Assembly: GCA_043804925.1 (NCBI GenBank)
Contig: JAZDIP010000100.1
Span: forward strand, 1 to 61,386
Direction: 5' to 3'
Length of the DNA stretch: 61,386 nt
From: ChocPot-Mid sp043804925
GTDB lineage: Bacteria; Bacteroidota; Ignavibacteria; Kapaibacteriales; UBA2268
In this document: positions 37,358 through 45,812 of the stretch, in pieces
Layout of the letters: the number at the start of each line of letters is the position of its first letter
Position numbering within the stretch: position 1 is the stretch's first letter
Notes under the pieces: generated by a model
Database searches by the model: none
Told to the model about the DNA's origin: nothing
Seen by the model: the letters and a program-made list of their open reading frames with translations, nothing else
Program-made: the position numbers and the translations under genes

Positions 37358-38029
37358 ATGGGAATATTCAATAGAATAGGAGATGTAATAAAGGCAAATA
37401 TCAACGAACTTCTCGACAAGGCAGAAGACCCGGAGAAAATGCTTAAGCAAATGGTTATCGAAATGGAAGAGTCTATTAATCAGACAGCTTTAGCGGTAGC
37501 CAGGGCTATTGCAAACGAAAAAACACTGGAACGTAAAATTGAGAAAGCAAAAAAGGATTCTTTAGATTGGGAACAGAAGGCAGTTAAAGCTCTCAATAGT
37601 GGCCGGGAGGATTTGGCAAAAGCCGCATTGGAAAAGAAAAATCTGGAAACAAGAAATGTTTCTGATTTAGAGCCGGTATATTTGCAGGCGAGCGAAACTG
37701 CACAAAAAATGAGAGACCGTTTAGCAATATTAAAAACCAAACTTGACGAAGCAAGAACAAGGCAAAATACTTTAATTGCACGTTCCCAGGCGGCTAAAGC
37801 AGAAAAACAAATTTCTCAGGCAATGGCGGGTGTCGGTTCAGATGCTTTCAGCAAGTTTGACAAATATGAAAGAAAAGTAGAGCAGATCGAAGCAGAAGCT
37901 TCTGCTTTCGGTGAACTTGCAGACTCAGGGAAAAGACTTGAGGAAGAATTTAAAATGCTCGAGACAGAGTCTTCGGTTGACAATGAATTATTAGCATTAA
38001 AGCAAAAGATGGGATTATTACCAAGTTAA
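37358..38029 (+). CDS. pspA: PspA/IM30 (Vipp1) family membrane-stress protein
   Basis: This 223-residue ESCRT-III-like protein protects the inner membrane. The N-terminal amphipathic helix MGIFNRIGDVIKANINELLDKAEDPEKML is characteristic. It is followed by a long coiled coil with EKTLERKIEKAKKDSLDWEQKA and the ALEKK block. The C-terminal extension of Vipp1 is absent. No pspF or pspB/C lies nearby. It may have its own promoter in the 155-base spacer. The next gene starts ten bases later, which suggests read-through into a nucleotidyltransferase/HEPN pair. Confidence 0.95.
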   Translation: MGIFNRIGDVIKANINELLDKAEDPEKMLKQMVIEMEESINQTALAVARAIANEKTLERKIEKAKKDSLDWEQKAVKALNSGREDLAKAALEKKNLETRNVSDLEPVYLQASETAQKMRDRLAILKTKLDEARTRQNTLIARSQAAKAEKQISQAMAGVGSDAFSKFDKYERKVEQIEAEASAFGELADSGKRLEEEFKMLETESSVDNELLALKQKMGLLPS

Positions 38030-38038
38030 AATATTGAG

Positions 38039-38350
38039 ATGATTGACATTTTAAATGAAATAAAGCAAGCAATTTTCAGCGTTGAACCGGATGCTGATAT
38101 ATATTTATTTGGTTCAAGGGCAAGAGGAGACTACCAAGATGATTCGGATTGGGATTTGTTAATATTGCTCGATGGAATGATTAATACTCGAAGGAAAGAA
38201 AAAATAATTGAAGCTCTTATCGATACAGAGATCACACATGGAATTACTGTTTTTCCAATGGCTATGAACAAAGAATATTGGAAATATGATAAGGTTTTCC
38301 ATGTAACTCCTTTTTATAAAAATGTTTATTCTGAATATTTGGCAATATGA
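38039..38350 (+). CDS. MNT-type nucleotidyltransferase (probable antitoxin of a HEPN pair)
   Basis: The 103-residue minimal nucleotidyltransferase has the GSX10DXD active site in LFGSRARGDYQDDSDWDLLILL. In known MNT/HEPN modules this enzyme adds AMP groups to the HEPN toxin and so neutralises it. The gene overlaps the HEPN gene by four bases (ATGA). The active-site residues look intact. Either a toxin-antitoxin role or a housekeeping role is possible. Confidence 0.88.
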   Translation: MIDILNEIKQAIFSVEPDADIYLFGSRARGDYQDDSDWDLLILLDGMINTRRKEKIIEALIDTEITHGITVFPMAMNKEYWKYDKVFHVTPFYKNVYSEYLAI

Positions 38351-38736
38351 ACGAAGAATTGAAAATCATAATACAGTACAGATTGGATAAAGCTGAAGAA
38401 ACTTTATCTGATACTCAAGTTCTATTTGATTTAGAAAAATTCGGCTCATGTATTAACCGATTGTATTATGCTGCTTTTTATTCTTTGAATGCACTATTGC
38501 TAAGTCATAATTTAACATCAAAAACTCACAAAGGAGTTAGAAATTTGTTCTTAATTGAATTTGTTAATAAAGGGTTAATTGCAAAGGAATGGTCAACATT
38601 TTATAGCTTATTATTCAATTCAAGAATGGAATGTGATTACAAAGATTTATATGTCCCGGACCCTGAAATTATCAGAGAATGGTTGGATAAAAGTTACCAA
38701 TTTTTAGATTTAATCAAGGGATTGATAAAATTTTAA
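38347..38736 (+). CDS. HEPN domain protein
   Basis: The 129-residue all-helical HEPN protein has RLDKAEETLSDTQVLFDLEKFGSCINRLYYAAFYSLNALL, then KTHKGVRNLF and a C-terminal IREWLDKSYQFLDLI helix. HEPN toxins are usually RNases with an Rx4-6H motif. I could not place that motif with confidence here, so it may be a non-nuclease HEPN. It is translationally coupled to the nucleotidyltransferase. Confidence 0.85.
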   Translation: MNEELKIIIQYRLDKAEETLSDTQVLFDLEKFGSCINRLYYAAFYSLNALLLSHNLTSKTHKGVRNLFLIEFVNKGLIAKEWSTFYSLLFNSRMECDYKDLYVPDPEIIREWLDKSYQFLDLIKGLIKF

Positions 38737-38805
38737 ATCAAAGAATGTTTTTAATACTTTGAAAAAGTTAATTTAATAAAAATAAAATTAAAAAAGGAGT
38801 TTTTA

Positions 38806-39252
38806 ATGGCAGAAAATAAAATAAGCCCGGAACAATCTTACAACGATGTATGTAATAAGGTTGACAGGATTTTAAAGCAAAATTACCCGAACTATATAAG
38901 ATTTGAAAACGGGAAATACACTATTCTTCATGGTTCTACCCAGGTAATGATAACGATTAATTATTTAATTGATAATGAAATGGTTATTATCTGCAGTTCA
39001 AATGTGGTCAGGAAAGCGAAAATCAACAATGAAGTTATGCATTTTCTATTGAGAAAGAATGCTCAGATTCAATTTGGTGCCTTCGGACTTTTATTCGATG
39101 ATACAATTATATTTTCTCATTCGATTACAGGTTCCAATCTCGATGAGAATGAGCTTATGACAACTTTACAATCTGTGGCATTTAATGCTGATTACTACGA
39201 TGACGTAATCGTATCAATGGCTGGCGGAAAAAGAGCCAAAGATTTCGGTTGA
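38806..39252 (+). CDS. YbjN-like / type III chaperone-fold protein
   Basis: The 148-residue cytoplasmic protein has one alpha/beta domain typical of the YbjN or T3SS-chaperone fold: IRFENGKYTILHGSTQVMITINYLIDNEMVIICSSN, then MHFLLRKNAQIQFGAFGLLFDDTIIFSHSI. It has a strong ribosome site (AAAAAGGAG). The molecular role is not known. It ends just before a strong terminator hairpin. Confidence 0.75.
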   Translation: MAENKISPEQSYNDVCNKVDRILKQNYPNYIRFENGKYTILHGSTQVMITINYLIDNEMVIICSSNVVRKAKINNEVMHFLLRKNAQIQFGAFGLLFDDTIIFSHSITGSNLDENELMTTLQSVAFNADYYDDVIVSMAGGKRAKDFG

Positions 39253-39265
39253 GATTGATTTAGTG

Positions 39266-39304
39266 ATTCCGTTGAGTCAGTTGTTACAACTGACTCAACG
39301 GAAT
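39266..39304. terminator. Bidirectional terminator hairpin
   Basis: An 18-base perfect stem begins ATTCCGTTGAGTCAGTTG, closes on a TTA loop and ends CAACGGAAT. It lies between convergent genes and is followed by TTT. Confidence 0.8.
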
Positions 39305-39400
39305 TTATGTCATTCTTAATGAAGTGAAGAATATAGATTAAAATATATGGATTGAAAAAATATTTCGTTTCGTTCAGAATGACATTTTTTGTGATTATTC

Positions 39401-40225
39401 CTACTTTTTCATCAGCTTATCATACCAATCCTGATAATATTTATCAACATCAATTGCCGGCTCGTATTTGTTCAGGAATTGCTTCCAATCTTCCCATACA
39501 TTCTTCATATTAGTATTATAAACTTGATTAAAATTACCGTAAATAGTTTTTAAATCCGAGCCGTAAGGAGTACTTCGTATAAAATCTTTGAGTTCGGTTA
39601 TTCCGTATGTTTCTATTAGAAAACTAACAAAAGAACCAGAAACCGGATAACCAACAAACTCTCCAACATCAAAAATAGAACGCAAAGTTAAGAAAGTATC
39701 GAGGTCAGGAATTTTATTGTGTTTAAGTTGATATTTAGCCATTAAATTAAAATCACCTCCGGCAACCCCTACTACTAATTCATCATTTTTTAAAGTTGTC
39801 TGATGTGCAACAGCAATGCCTTCATTAAATAATTCCGGTGATCGCCCAACATATCCCGTTACAAGTGCATGTGTAGTCTCATGGAAATCACAGGGCCAGA
39901 CACCATAAATATTTAAAGTCCCAAGCTCTGCAAAACCATTTATCTCGAAACCAGTAACATTTTTGATATGTTTTCTGTCCCTGAACTTATAAAAATTAAT
40001 TTTTTCAGTTACATTAATTTGTAATTTTTTTATTAACCAAGAAAAGTATTTTTCCTGTAAAACAGTATCTACATTATCATTTTCAGACATAAAATAATTA
40101 AAATGCTGGCTTGAAATGTGTTTAGAAAGTTCGTCTTCCTTAGAAATAATTCTTTGAGAATTTGGATTCTTTTCTTCTTCTTCCCTGCTGCAAGTTAACA
40201 AGGAAAAAATAAAAATTGATGTCAA
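39401..40225 (-). CDS. Lipoprotein metalloprotease-like protein (peptidase MA type)
   Basis: The 274 residues (counted from a TTG at 40225) contain the gluzincin zinc motif DFHETTHALVTGYV (His115, Glu116, His119) and a downstream third ligand candidate in LFNEGIAVAHQ (Glu135). A TC lipobox lies right at the start. The TTG start leaves a signal peptide without its basic residues. In-frame codons just upstream encode IIKKTKFLL, which would complete a perfect lipoprotein signal, but only ATT is available there as a start. A role in surface or periplasmic proteolysis is likely. The substrate is unknown. Confidence 0.78.
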   Translation of the reverse strand: MTSIFIFSLLTCSREEEEKNPNSQRIISKEDELSKHISSQHFNYFMSENDNVDTVLQEKYFSWLIKKLQINVTEKINFYKFRDRKHIKNVTGFEINGFAELGTLNIYGVWPCDFHETTHALVTGYVGRSPELFNEGIAVAHQTTLKNDELVVGVAGGDFNLMAKYQLKHNKIPDLDTFLTLRSIFDVGEFVGYPVSGSFVSFLIETYGITELKDFIRSTPYGSDLKTIYGNFNQVYNTNMKNVWEDWKQFLNKYEPAIDVDKYYQDWYDKLMKK

Positions 40226-40316
40226 TAAAAATTTTGTCTTTTTAATAATATATTCCTTTATAAAAATGACTGTTATACATAAATATTTTGAATCACAATT
40301 CTATATATTGTTTTTC

Positions 40317-40712
40317 TTACGATTTCTGTATTCTCTCTAATGCTAAAACTCTAAATGCTTCTGCAATTGATATTGCTTCAATTAAATCATCATTTGTTAA
40401 TTCAATAATTGTATCAGGATACCTTATTTCAACCGAATATTCCTGTAATTTTGATGCTCTGTAAAACCAAATATCTTCAATCTGGTACTTGGTTTTCAAT
40501 AAATCTAAAAGGTAAACCAAATTATGAGAATGTAAAAAATCTATATCAAAAAATATTAAAATTGACTTGATGTATTTTTCAACTGCTTGCTGACAATGAA
40601 ATGCTATTGTATCGTGGTATTCGGAAATATGCTCAAATGTTATCTTAGCTGTACCCAAATCATGGTCGGCTTTTGTTATCCATCTGTTGACTATATCAAT
40701 TCGTCCGTTCAT
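40317..40712 (-). CDS. HEPN domain protein
   Basis: This HEPN-domain protein of about 131 residues has a normal pattern: WITKADHDLGTAKITFEHISEYHDTIAFHCQQAVEKYIKSILIF, then FLHSHNLVYLLDLL. The ATG at 40712 is preferred to an upstream TTG. It overlaps the preceding nucleotidyltransferase gene by 17 bases. It is the second MNT/HEPN pair within 3 kb and faces the opposite way. The two HEPN proteins are not close copies. Confidence 0.87.
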   Translation of the reverse strand: MNGRIDIVNRWITKADHDLGTAKITFEHISEYHDTIAFHCQQAVEKYIKSILIFFDIDFLHSHNLVYLLDLLKTKYQIEDIWFYRASKLQEYSVEIRYPDTIIELTNDDLIEAISIAEAFRVLALERIQKS

Positions 40713-41016
40713 ATAGTACAATTCCCGAATTTATTGCAGAATAAATAAATGAATGTTTGTTTACTTTTTCTCTCAGAATTTCATCATTAGTATAAACAAT
40801 TATATCGATAGGAATCAATGAACCATATAAATGTTTCCATATTTCACCGGCTCTTTTATGTCTTGGCTGTTCGGAATCTCTTATTATCAGGAGGTCTATG
40901 TCGCTATCTTCATTCGGACTACCCCATGCATAAGAACCAAATAAAATAATCTTATCAGGATTATAGGCGATAGCAATCCTCTTAACAATTTCATCTATTT
41001 TACTTTTTTCAATCAT
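40696..41016 (-). CDS. MNT-type nucleotidyltransferase
   Basis: This nucleotidyltransferase of about 106 residues has the GSX10DXD active site in LFGSYAWGSPNEDSDIDLLII. The ATG at 41016 is preferred to a TTG eight codons earlier. It is the probable antitoxin or modifier of the HEPN protein that it overlaps. The sequence is clearly different from the 38.0-kb nucleotidyltransferase, so this is not a recent duplication. Confidence 0.87.
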   Translation of the reverse strand: MIEKSKIDEIVKRIAIAYNPDKIILFGSYAWGSPNEDSDIDLLIIRDSEQPRHKRAGEIWKHLYGSLIPIDIIVYTNDEILREKVNKHSFIYSAINSGIVLYERTN

Positions 41017-41130
41017 GATTTCTATTCGTAATATTTGCAAAACTAATGAATAAATTTATATATTCAAAATACTTAGACGAATGATATGAAAAAGTATCAT
41101 AAATATTCTTCACTTTTCACTATTCATTAT

Positions 41131-43080
41131 TCACTGAATCCTAATACTAATCGCCCTGTTGAAGAATCTGCCTTCAGCTGTCTTCTCCGAATGTTTTAAG
41201 AATTTGTTATCAGTAATGATTGTAAATGCTGACTGTGTGATTTGATTAATATAATCCTCAGCCGCCTTTGCTCTTTGCATCGCCAATTGAATGTTTTGCT
41301 GTTCACTGCCTAAGGCATCAGCACTGCCATTTATTACAATAGTTGCATTCTCCGGAATCTTCCTGACTAATTGATTGAGTAATTCCTTGTTCTCCTGACT
41401 AAGCTCACTGCTGTTATAGTCGAAACGAAGAACTGCATTGAAATTTTTTAATAATAACTCCTTTTCAATCAATTCGAAGTTGTTTTTTGATAAGGCCTTT
41501 TTAGTTTCTTTAATGATGTTCCTGTAAGATAATTCGGCTGATAGTTGAAACGAATCGGATTCCATATTGATTCTTTGTTTAACAGGAATTATATAAATCC
41601 CCGGCTGTGAGCAAATAATCAGAGTGTCATAAAAGAATGGTTCAAGTATAACTTCATTTAGCTCCCTCAAATTTTCATGTGTAATTTTGATTTTCACATT
41701 TCCTGATACCTCTGCATATTTTTGGAAACCTACGTATTCCTGAAGCGGTGCATTTTGTATAAAAATATCAGCTCTCTGATTTTCAAGTTTTCCTTCAGGA
41801 TAATCCTGATTGGATGGATATGTCGGAAGTAAAGTGAAATTAGTTGTAATTATAGAATCGGGAATACCCAAATGTACCAATGTTTGCTTAACATTCTCAG
41901 CTCTTTGTTTTGCTAACTCGATACCAAGGGATTCATTTTCAGGACCTGATGTAGCCCCCTGAACCGTGATTTTTGCATTTGGATTTTTCTTAACCAAATC
42001 AGCCATTCTTAGTAAAATATATTTCCTGTTTTCAACAGCACTACCATAAAATTGTGAAGGTAAAATCGTGTCCTTTTTAATATAATCAATTGGTAATTCC
42101 GATGAATTCACCGGAAAAAACACAGCATTAACCAATGGTAAGGTGGCTAATATTTCATTACCAGTCAATATCTGTAAATCCGGTTTTTCATCAACAAATT
42201 CCAATGCTAACTTAGGTTCCAAAATAACCGTGTCCTTTTTCACAATTTCATGAGTTTCGATTACAGGTTTTTCAATCTCCGGTTCCGGTGCAATGATTTC
42301 TTTCTTTTCAATTACTCCAAATCTGAAGCCCAAATCCAGCCGTATGCTATATAAATTCCATTGCACGTCCGTACAAATGTTATTAAAATTATAGTCAAAG
42401 ATTATTTGTTGTGTAAAGTAGTTATAGACTCCGATTTTCAACATATTTTCGATGCCAACTGATAAACCATAATGCAGTGATTGAATTGTTGTGATATCTC
42501 CTTCTGCTATCAATCTTTCGTTTGAATTAGTGCTTATAAATTTGGCATTCCCCGGTGATAAAATTATTTCTTTTTGATTGAAAGTTTTTGTTACCGGAAA
42601 ACCAAATCGGAATCCCCCTGCAAGACGTAATGGTCCATTAATGAAATCATCCTTTATAGTGAAACGCAGTTCAGGATTGAACTCAAGAAAAGAGATATTT
42701 GGTTCTAACCTGTTTTCGGTTTTCACCCACTCAATATCAGTTGCATCAATCTCTCTTGAAGGTATTGTGCTTTCCAAAGTAAAAACACCGCTTCTATCAA
42801 TATACATTGCACCTAAACCAATATGAAAATAATCCGATATTTTTCTCTCGAAATACAAAGCCCCTGAATAAGCTAAACCGCTTCCGGACTCAAAAAGTCC
42901 GCAATCAACGGAATTCTCAAACTTGACTAATACAGAATTATAGAAGTTAAATCCTACCCCAATTTTTGGATGAACTGCAAATATCTCAGAGTAAGTGGCA
43001 GAATCTTCAGAAAATAACTGAGATTTACTTAACCATGTAAATAAAAGCCAAAATATCACTATCTTAAAAAATATTTTCAT
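41131..43080 (-). CDS. Outer-membrane protein with beta-barrel-like N-terminus and two OmpA domains
   Basis: This 649-residue exported protein starts with a signal peptide and a region that looks like an outer-membrane barrel (about 30-255). An acidic Pro-rich linker follows (about 265-300). Two OmpA-type peptidoglycan-binding domains come next. The first has FFPVNSSELPIDY, TVQGATSGPENESLGIELAKQRAENVKQ and NQRADIFI, and the second has RFDYNSSELSQENKELL, INGSADALGSEQQNIQLAMQRAKAAEDYI and NRAISIRI. Between them is a beta-rich segment. Two OmpA domains in one chain are uncommon. It may anchor the outer membrane to peptidoglycan and sense strain. Confidence 0.88.
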   Translation of the reverse strand: MKIFFKIVIFWLLFTWLSKSQLFSEDSATYSEIFAVHPKIGVGFNFYNSVLVKFENSVDCGLFESGSGLAYSGALYFERKISDYFHIGLGAMYIDRSGVFTLESTIPSREIDATDIEWVKTENRLEPNISFLEFNPELRFTIKDDFINGPLRLAGGFRFGFPVTKTFNQKEIILSPGNAKFISTNSNERLIAEGDITTIQSLHYGLSVGIENMLKIGVYNYFTQQIIFDYNFNNICTDVQWNLYSIRLDLGFRFGVIEKKEIIAPEPEIEKPVIETHEIVKKDTVILEPKLALEFVDEKPDLQILTGNEILATLPLVNAVFFPVNSSELPIDYIKKDTILPSQFYGSAVENRKYILLRMADLVKKNPNAKITVQGATSGPENESLGIELAKQRAENVKQTLVHLGIPDSIITTNFTLLPTYPSNQDYPEGKLENQRADIFIQNAPLQEYVGFQKYAEVSGNVKIKITHENLRELNEVILEPFFYDTLIICSQPGIYIIPVKQRINMESDSFQLSAELSYRNIIKETKKALSKNNFELIEKELLLKNFNAVLRFDYNSSELSQENKELLNQLVRKIPENATIVINGSADALGSEQQNIQLAMQRAKAAEDYINQITQSAFTIITDNKFLKHSEKTAEGRFFNRAISIRIQ

Positions 43081-43186
43081 TCAATTGTTTTATATAATTC
43101 CTAAAAATGCTAAATTAAAAAATTATTGGGAGTTTAATTGTAGATTTTGAAATTAATTATCATTAATGTAATACAATAGAATAGAG

Positions 43187-44662
43187 ATGATACAAAAAAC
43201 TGATAAAGATTTTATTGAACCGTATTTAAAGGATGCATCAAATTTTGCAGGAAATGCTTCTATACTGTTTATACCGGAAAACACAGAAGAACTACAAGAA
43301 ATTATTTCAGATTGTTATAAGAAAAATATTAGGATAACAATCTCCGGGGCGAGAACCGGTCTGACCGGAAGTGCAGTTCCGTTAGAGGGGGCTATTATTT
43401 CAATGGAAAAACTTAACAAAATTATTAAAATTGATTCCGAAAAAGAAACGGCAACTTTACAACCCGGAGTTGTCATAGCTGACTTTCAGGATGAGATAAA
43501 ACAGCAAGGTTTCTTTTATGCACCAAATCCCACCGAAACGAACAGCACAATTGGTGGAAATGTAAGCACAGCCGCCTCAGGAGCAAGAACTTTCAAATAC
43601 GGAACGACAAGAGATTTTATTAAACAGCTCTCAATTCTTCTTGCAAATGGTGATTCATTAAAACTAAATAGAGGTGAAATATTTGAGAATGATGGTATAA
43701 TAAAAATCAGAACTGAGCAAGATAATGAGTACATTATTCCGATACATGATATCAATATGCCAAATGTAAAACATGCCGCAGGATATTACTTAAAAAATAG
43801 TATGGATGCAATAGATTTGTTTATAGGTTCGGAGGGGACTCTGGGAATAGTAGCAGAAATTGAAGTTGGAATAGTGAAAATACCTGAGAAAATTCTCGGT
43901 TTGATTGTCTTTTTTGATAATGAAGAAAAAATGCTCGATTTTGTAGTTTCGGTTCGTACTAACAGCATAAATAATAATGACATAAAATATGATACAAATA
44001 AAGATATTTCTGCAAGACTGATAGAATTTTTCGATAATAAATCACTTGGGATACTTAGGCAAAAGTTTCCTCAAATACCTGAAAATTGTGCAGGTGCAAT
44101 ATGGGTGGAACAGGAATATTCATCAAACAATGAAGATGTCGTACTAACAAAATGGTATGAGATAATTAATAAATACACAAGCTTTTCCGATTCTACATGG
44201 ACAGCTTTGAACGAGAGTGAACATAAAAGACTTATGGAATTTCGTCATGAATTACCATTGCAGGTATATGAACTAATTTCGAAGTTTAATTCCATCAAAA
44301 TTGGAACTGATTCATCTGTACCTCCCAAATATCTCAAAGAATATTATTATTTTTTAAAGGAGCAATTAGAAAATTCAGGATTAATTTATTTTCTTTGGGG
44401 ACATATTGGAAATTCACATTTCCATGCTAATTTATTATCAAAAGATGATTCAGAATTGCTCAAAGCAAAAGTGATTTATAGAAATTGCATAGCAAAAGCC
44501 CTTGAATATGGCGGAACAGTTTCAGCTGAGCATGGTATAGGCAAAATGAAAAAAGAATACTTGCTACAAATGTACGGTGAGGAAAAAATCGGATATATGA
44601 AAAAAATAAAAAATGCCTTAGACCCAAAAAGTGCTTTGGGGTCTGGGAATATGTTTTTATAA
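43187..44662 (+). CDS. FAD-linked oxidase, GlcD/D-lactate dehydrogenase family
   Basis: This 491-residue flavoprotein oxidises a 2-hydroxyacid. The FAD-binding PCMH domain shows SGARTGLTGSAVPLEGAIISMEKLNKI, NPTETNSTIGGNVSTAASGARTFKYGTTRDFI and FIGSEGTLGIVAEIEVG. The C-terminal substrate domain carries WGHIGNSHFHANL and the AEHGIGKMKKEYL end. The iron-sulfur part of some relatives is absent. The substrate (D-lactate or glycolate) cannot be decided. It is monocistronic. Confidence 0.93.
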   Translation: MIQKTDKDFIEPYLKDASNFAGNASILFIPENTEELQEIISDCYKKNIRITISGARTGLTGSAVPLEGAIISMEKLNKIIKIDSEKETATLQPGVVIADFQDEIKQQGFFYAPNPTETNSTIGGNVSTAASGARTFKYGTTRDFIKQLSILLANGDSLKLNRGEIFENDGIIKIRTEQDNEYIIPIHDINMPNVKHAAGYYLKNSMDAIDLFIGSEGTLGIVAEIEVGIVKIPEKILGLIVFFDNEEKMLDFVVSVRTNSINNNDIKYDTNKDISARLIEFFDNKSLGILRQKFPQIPENCAGAIWVEQEYSSNNEDVVLTKWYEIINKYTSFSDSTWTALNESEHKRLMEFRHELPLQVYELISKFNSIKIGTDSSVPPKYLKEYYYFLKEQLENSGLIYFLWGHIGNSHFHANLLSKDDSELLKAKVIYRNCIAKALEYGGTVSAEHGIGKMKKEYLLQMYGEEKIGYMKKIKNALDPKSALGSGNMFL

Positions 44663-44775
44663 ATTTTCTATTACGTTATACCATTATTGAAATAATAAAA
44701 CATCATTCCATTAATAATAATTAATGAAATAATAAAAAATCAATACCAATTTTAGTCAAAGCAATCCAAGAATAA

Positions 44776-45066
44776 TTAATCAACCGCAGAAATAGTAACA
44801 GTTGCAGGCGGATTAGGTCCTAAAATTGGGTCATTTAAAAACACCCCGATTTCATCCGGAAAATTATATTGTGGATATGGGGGTATACCCTGAGGATAAC
44901 TGATATAATGCACACCATTGCAAATAAATCTTACATTGCCGGAAGCGTTCGGGTCAACACAAGTAACCTGAATTTTTTTCCCGCTTGGAATTCTTACTGG
45001 TTTAGAATTGCCTGCAGGGATATCCTGACAAGTAGGCATTGCTTGAACGATAAAAAAATCTGCCAT
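44776..45066 (-). CDS. Small protein of unknown function (paralog of the next gene)
   Basis: The 96-residue protein has no signal peptide or membrane segment. It shares a core with the 123-residue protein at 45341: IPAGNSKPVRIPSGKKI against IPAGDSKPVRIPSGNKI, then a Cys-containing strand, a Gly-Asn-rich turn with phenylalanine (NVRFICNG), SYPQ or DYPQ, a Pro-rich loop and a TVTIS/TVVVTS end. The predicted fold is a small beta-sandwich. Its ribosome site is AAAGGTG. I do not recognise the family. Confidence 0.75.
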   Translation of the reverse strand: MADFFIVQAMPTCQDIPAGNSKPVRIPSGKKIQVTCVDPNASGNVRFICNGVHYISYPQGIPPYPQYNFPDEIGVFLNDPILGPNPPATVTISAVD

Positions 45067-45340
45067 TATAACACCTTTATATTGGTTAAATAAAAGACTC
45101 TATTTAATTTATTAATTTTTTGTAAGTATAAAAATTAATTTTTTGTAAGATTTTTCAAACTTTACTTATTGCTGATTAACTTAGCCATTCTTGTTCTTCA
45201 GAAAAACTAACAATAAACAGCCGCATTCATAATTGAAAAATTCAATTATTTGAAAGCACTTTATATAAGGTTCACAGAAATAATAGAAAAATAATAATTG
45301 TCTAACTAATTACTTTCCGTAAAAATCAATTTTATAAAAT

Positions 45341-45712
45341 TTAGGGTTCAGATGTTACAACAACAGTTTGTCCAAGTGTTCCCGGCTTTGGTTCGTTATA
45401 GAATATCCCTAACTCACTTGGAAAAAAGTACAAAGGTGTTGCTCCGGGAATTTGAGGATAATCAATTGATTTTTCTCCATCGAGAAAGAATTTGATAAAA
45501 CCATTGCCTCCATCTGGACATGCAATAACAATTTTATTACCGGAAGGAATTCTTACAGGTTTAGAATCTCCGGCAGGAATTGGCTGGGAGGTATCGGTAA
45601 CTTTAAGAGGAACTTTGGAATTTCCAATAGATACTTTTACTTTACCCGGCTTTTTAATTTTTGGCAGTTCATTTACTTTTTTCAGCAAATCTTTTTTTAA
45701 TTTGGGCGACAT
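45341..45712 (-). CDS. Small protein of unknown function with a basic N-terminal extension
   Basis: This 123-residue protein repeats the core of the 96-residue protein behind a Lys-rich N-terminus (PKLKKDLLKKVNELPKIKKP). It has the strong ribosome site AAAGGAG. The nearest divergent gene encodes a TPR-linked nucleotide cyclase. It lacks a signal peptide, so it is cytoplasmic or leaves by a non-Sec route. I do not recognise the family. The 274-base gap between the two paralogs holds nothing I can identify. Confidence 0.78.
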   Translation of the reverse strand: MSPKLKKDLLKKVNELPKIKKPGKVKVSIGNSKVPLKVTDTSQPIPAGDSKPVRIPSGNKIVIACPDGGNGFIKFFLDGEKSIDYPQIPGATPLYFFPSELGIFYNEPKPGTLGQTVVVTSEP

Positions 45713-45812
45713 AAATACTCCTTTAATGAAATAATTGAAAATTTACATGTTTAAATTAAAAAAAATTATTTATATTTTAAAATTATTTTTGCCAAAATCA
45801 CTAAGTTTTATT

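Noticed and set aside
38806..39252. YbjN-like protein as the third gene of a toxin-antitoxin module
   Set aside because: It has its own strong ribosome site after a 70-base gap and a fold common in housekeeping proteins.
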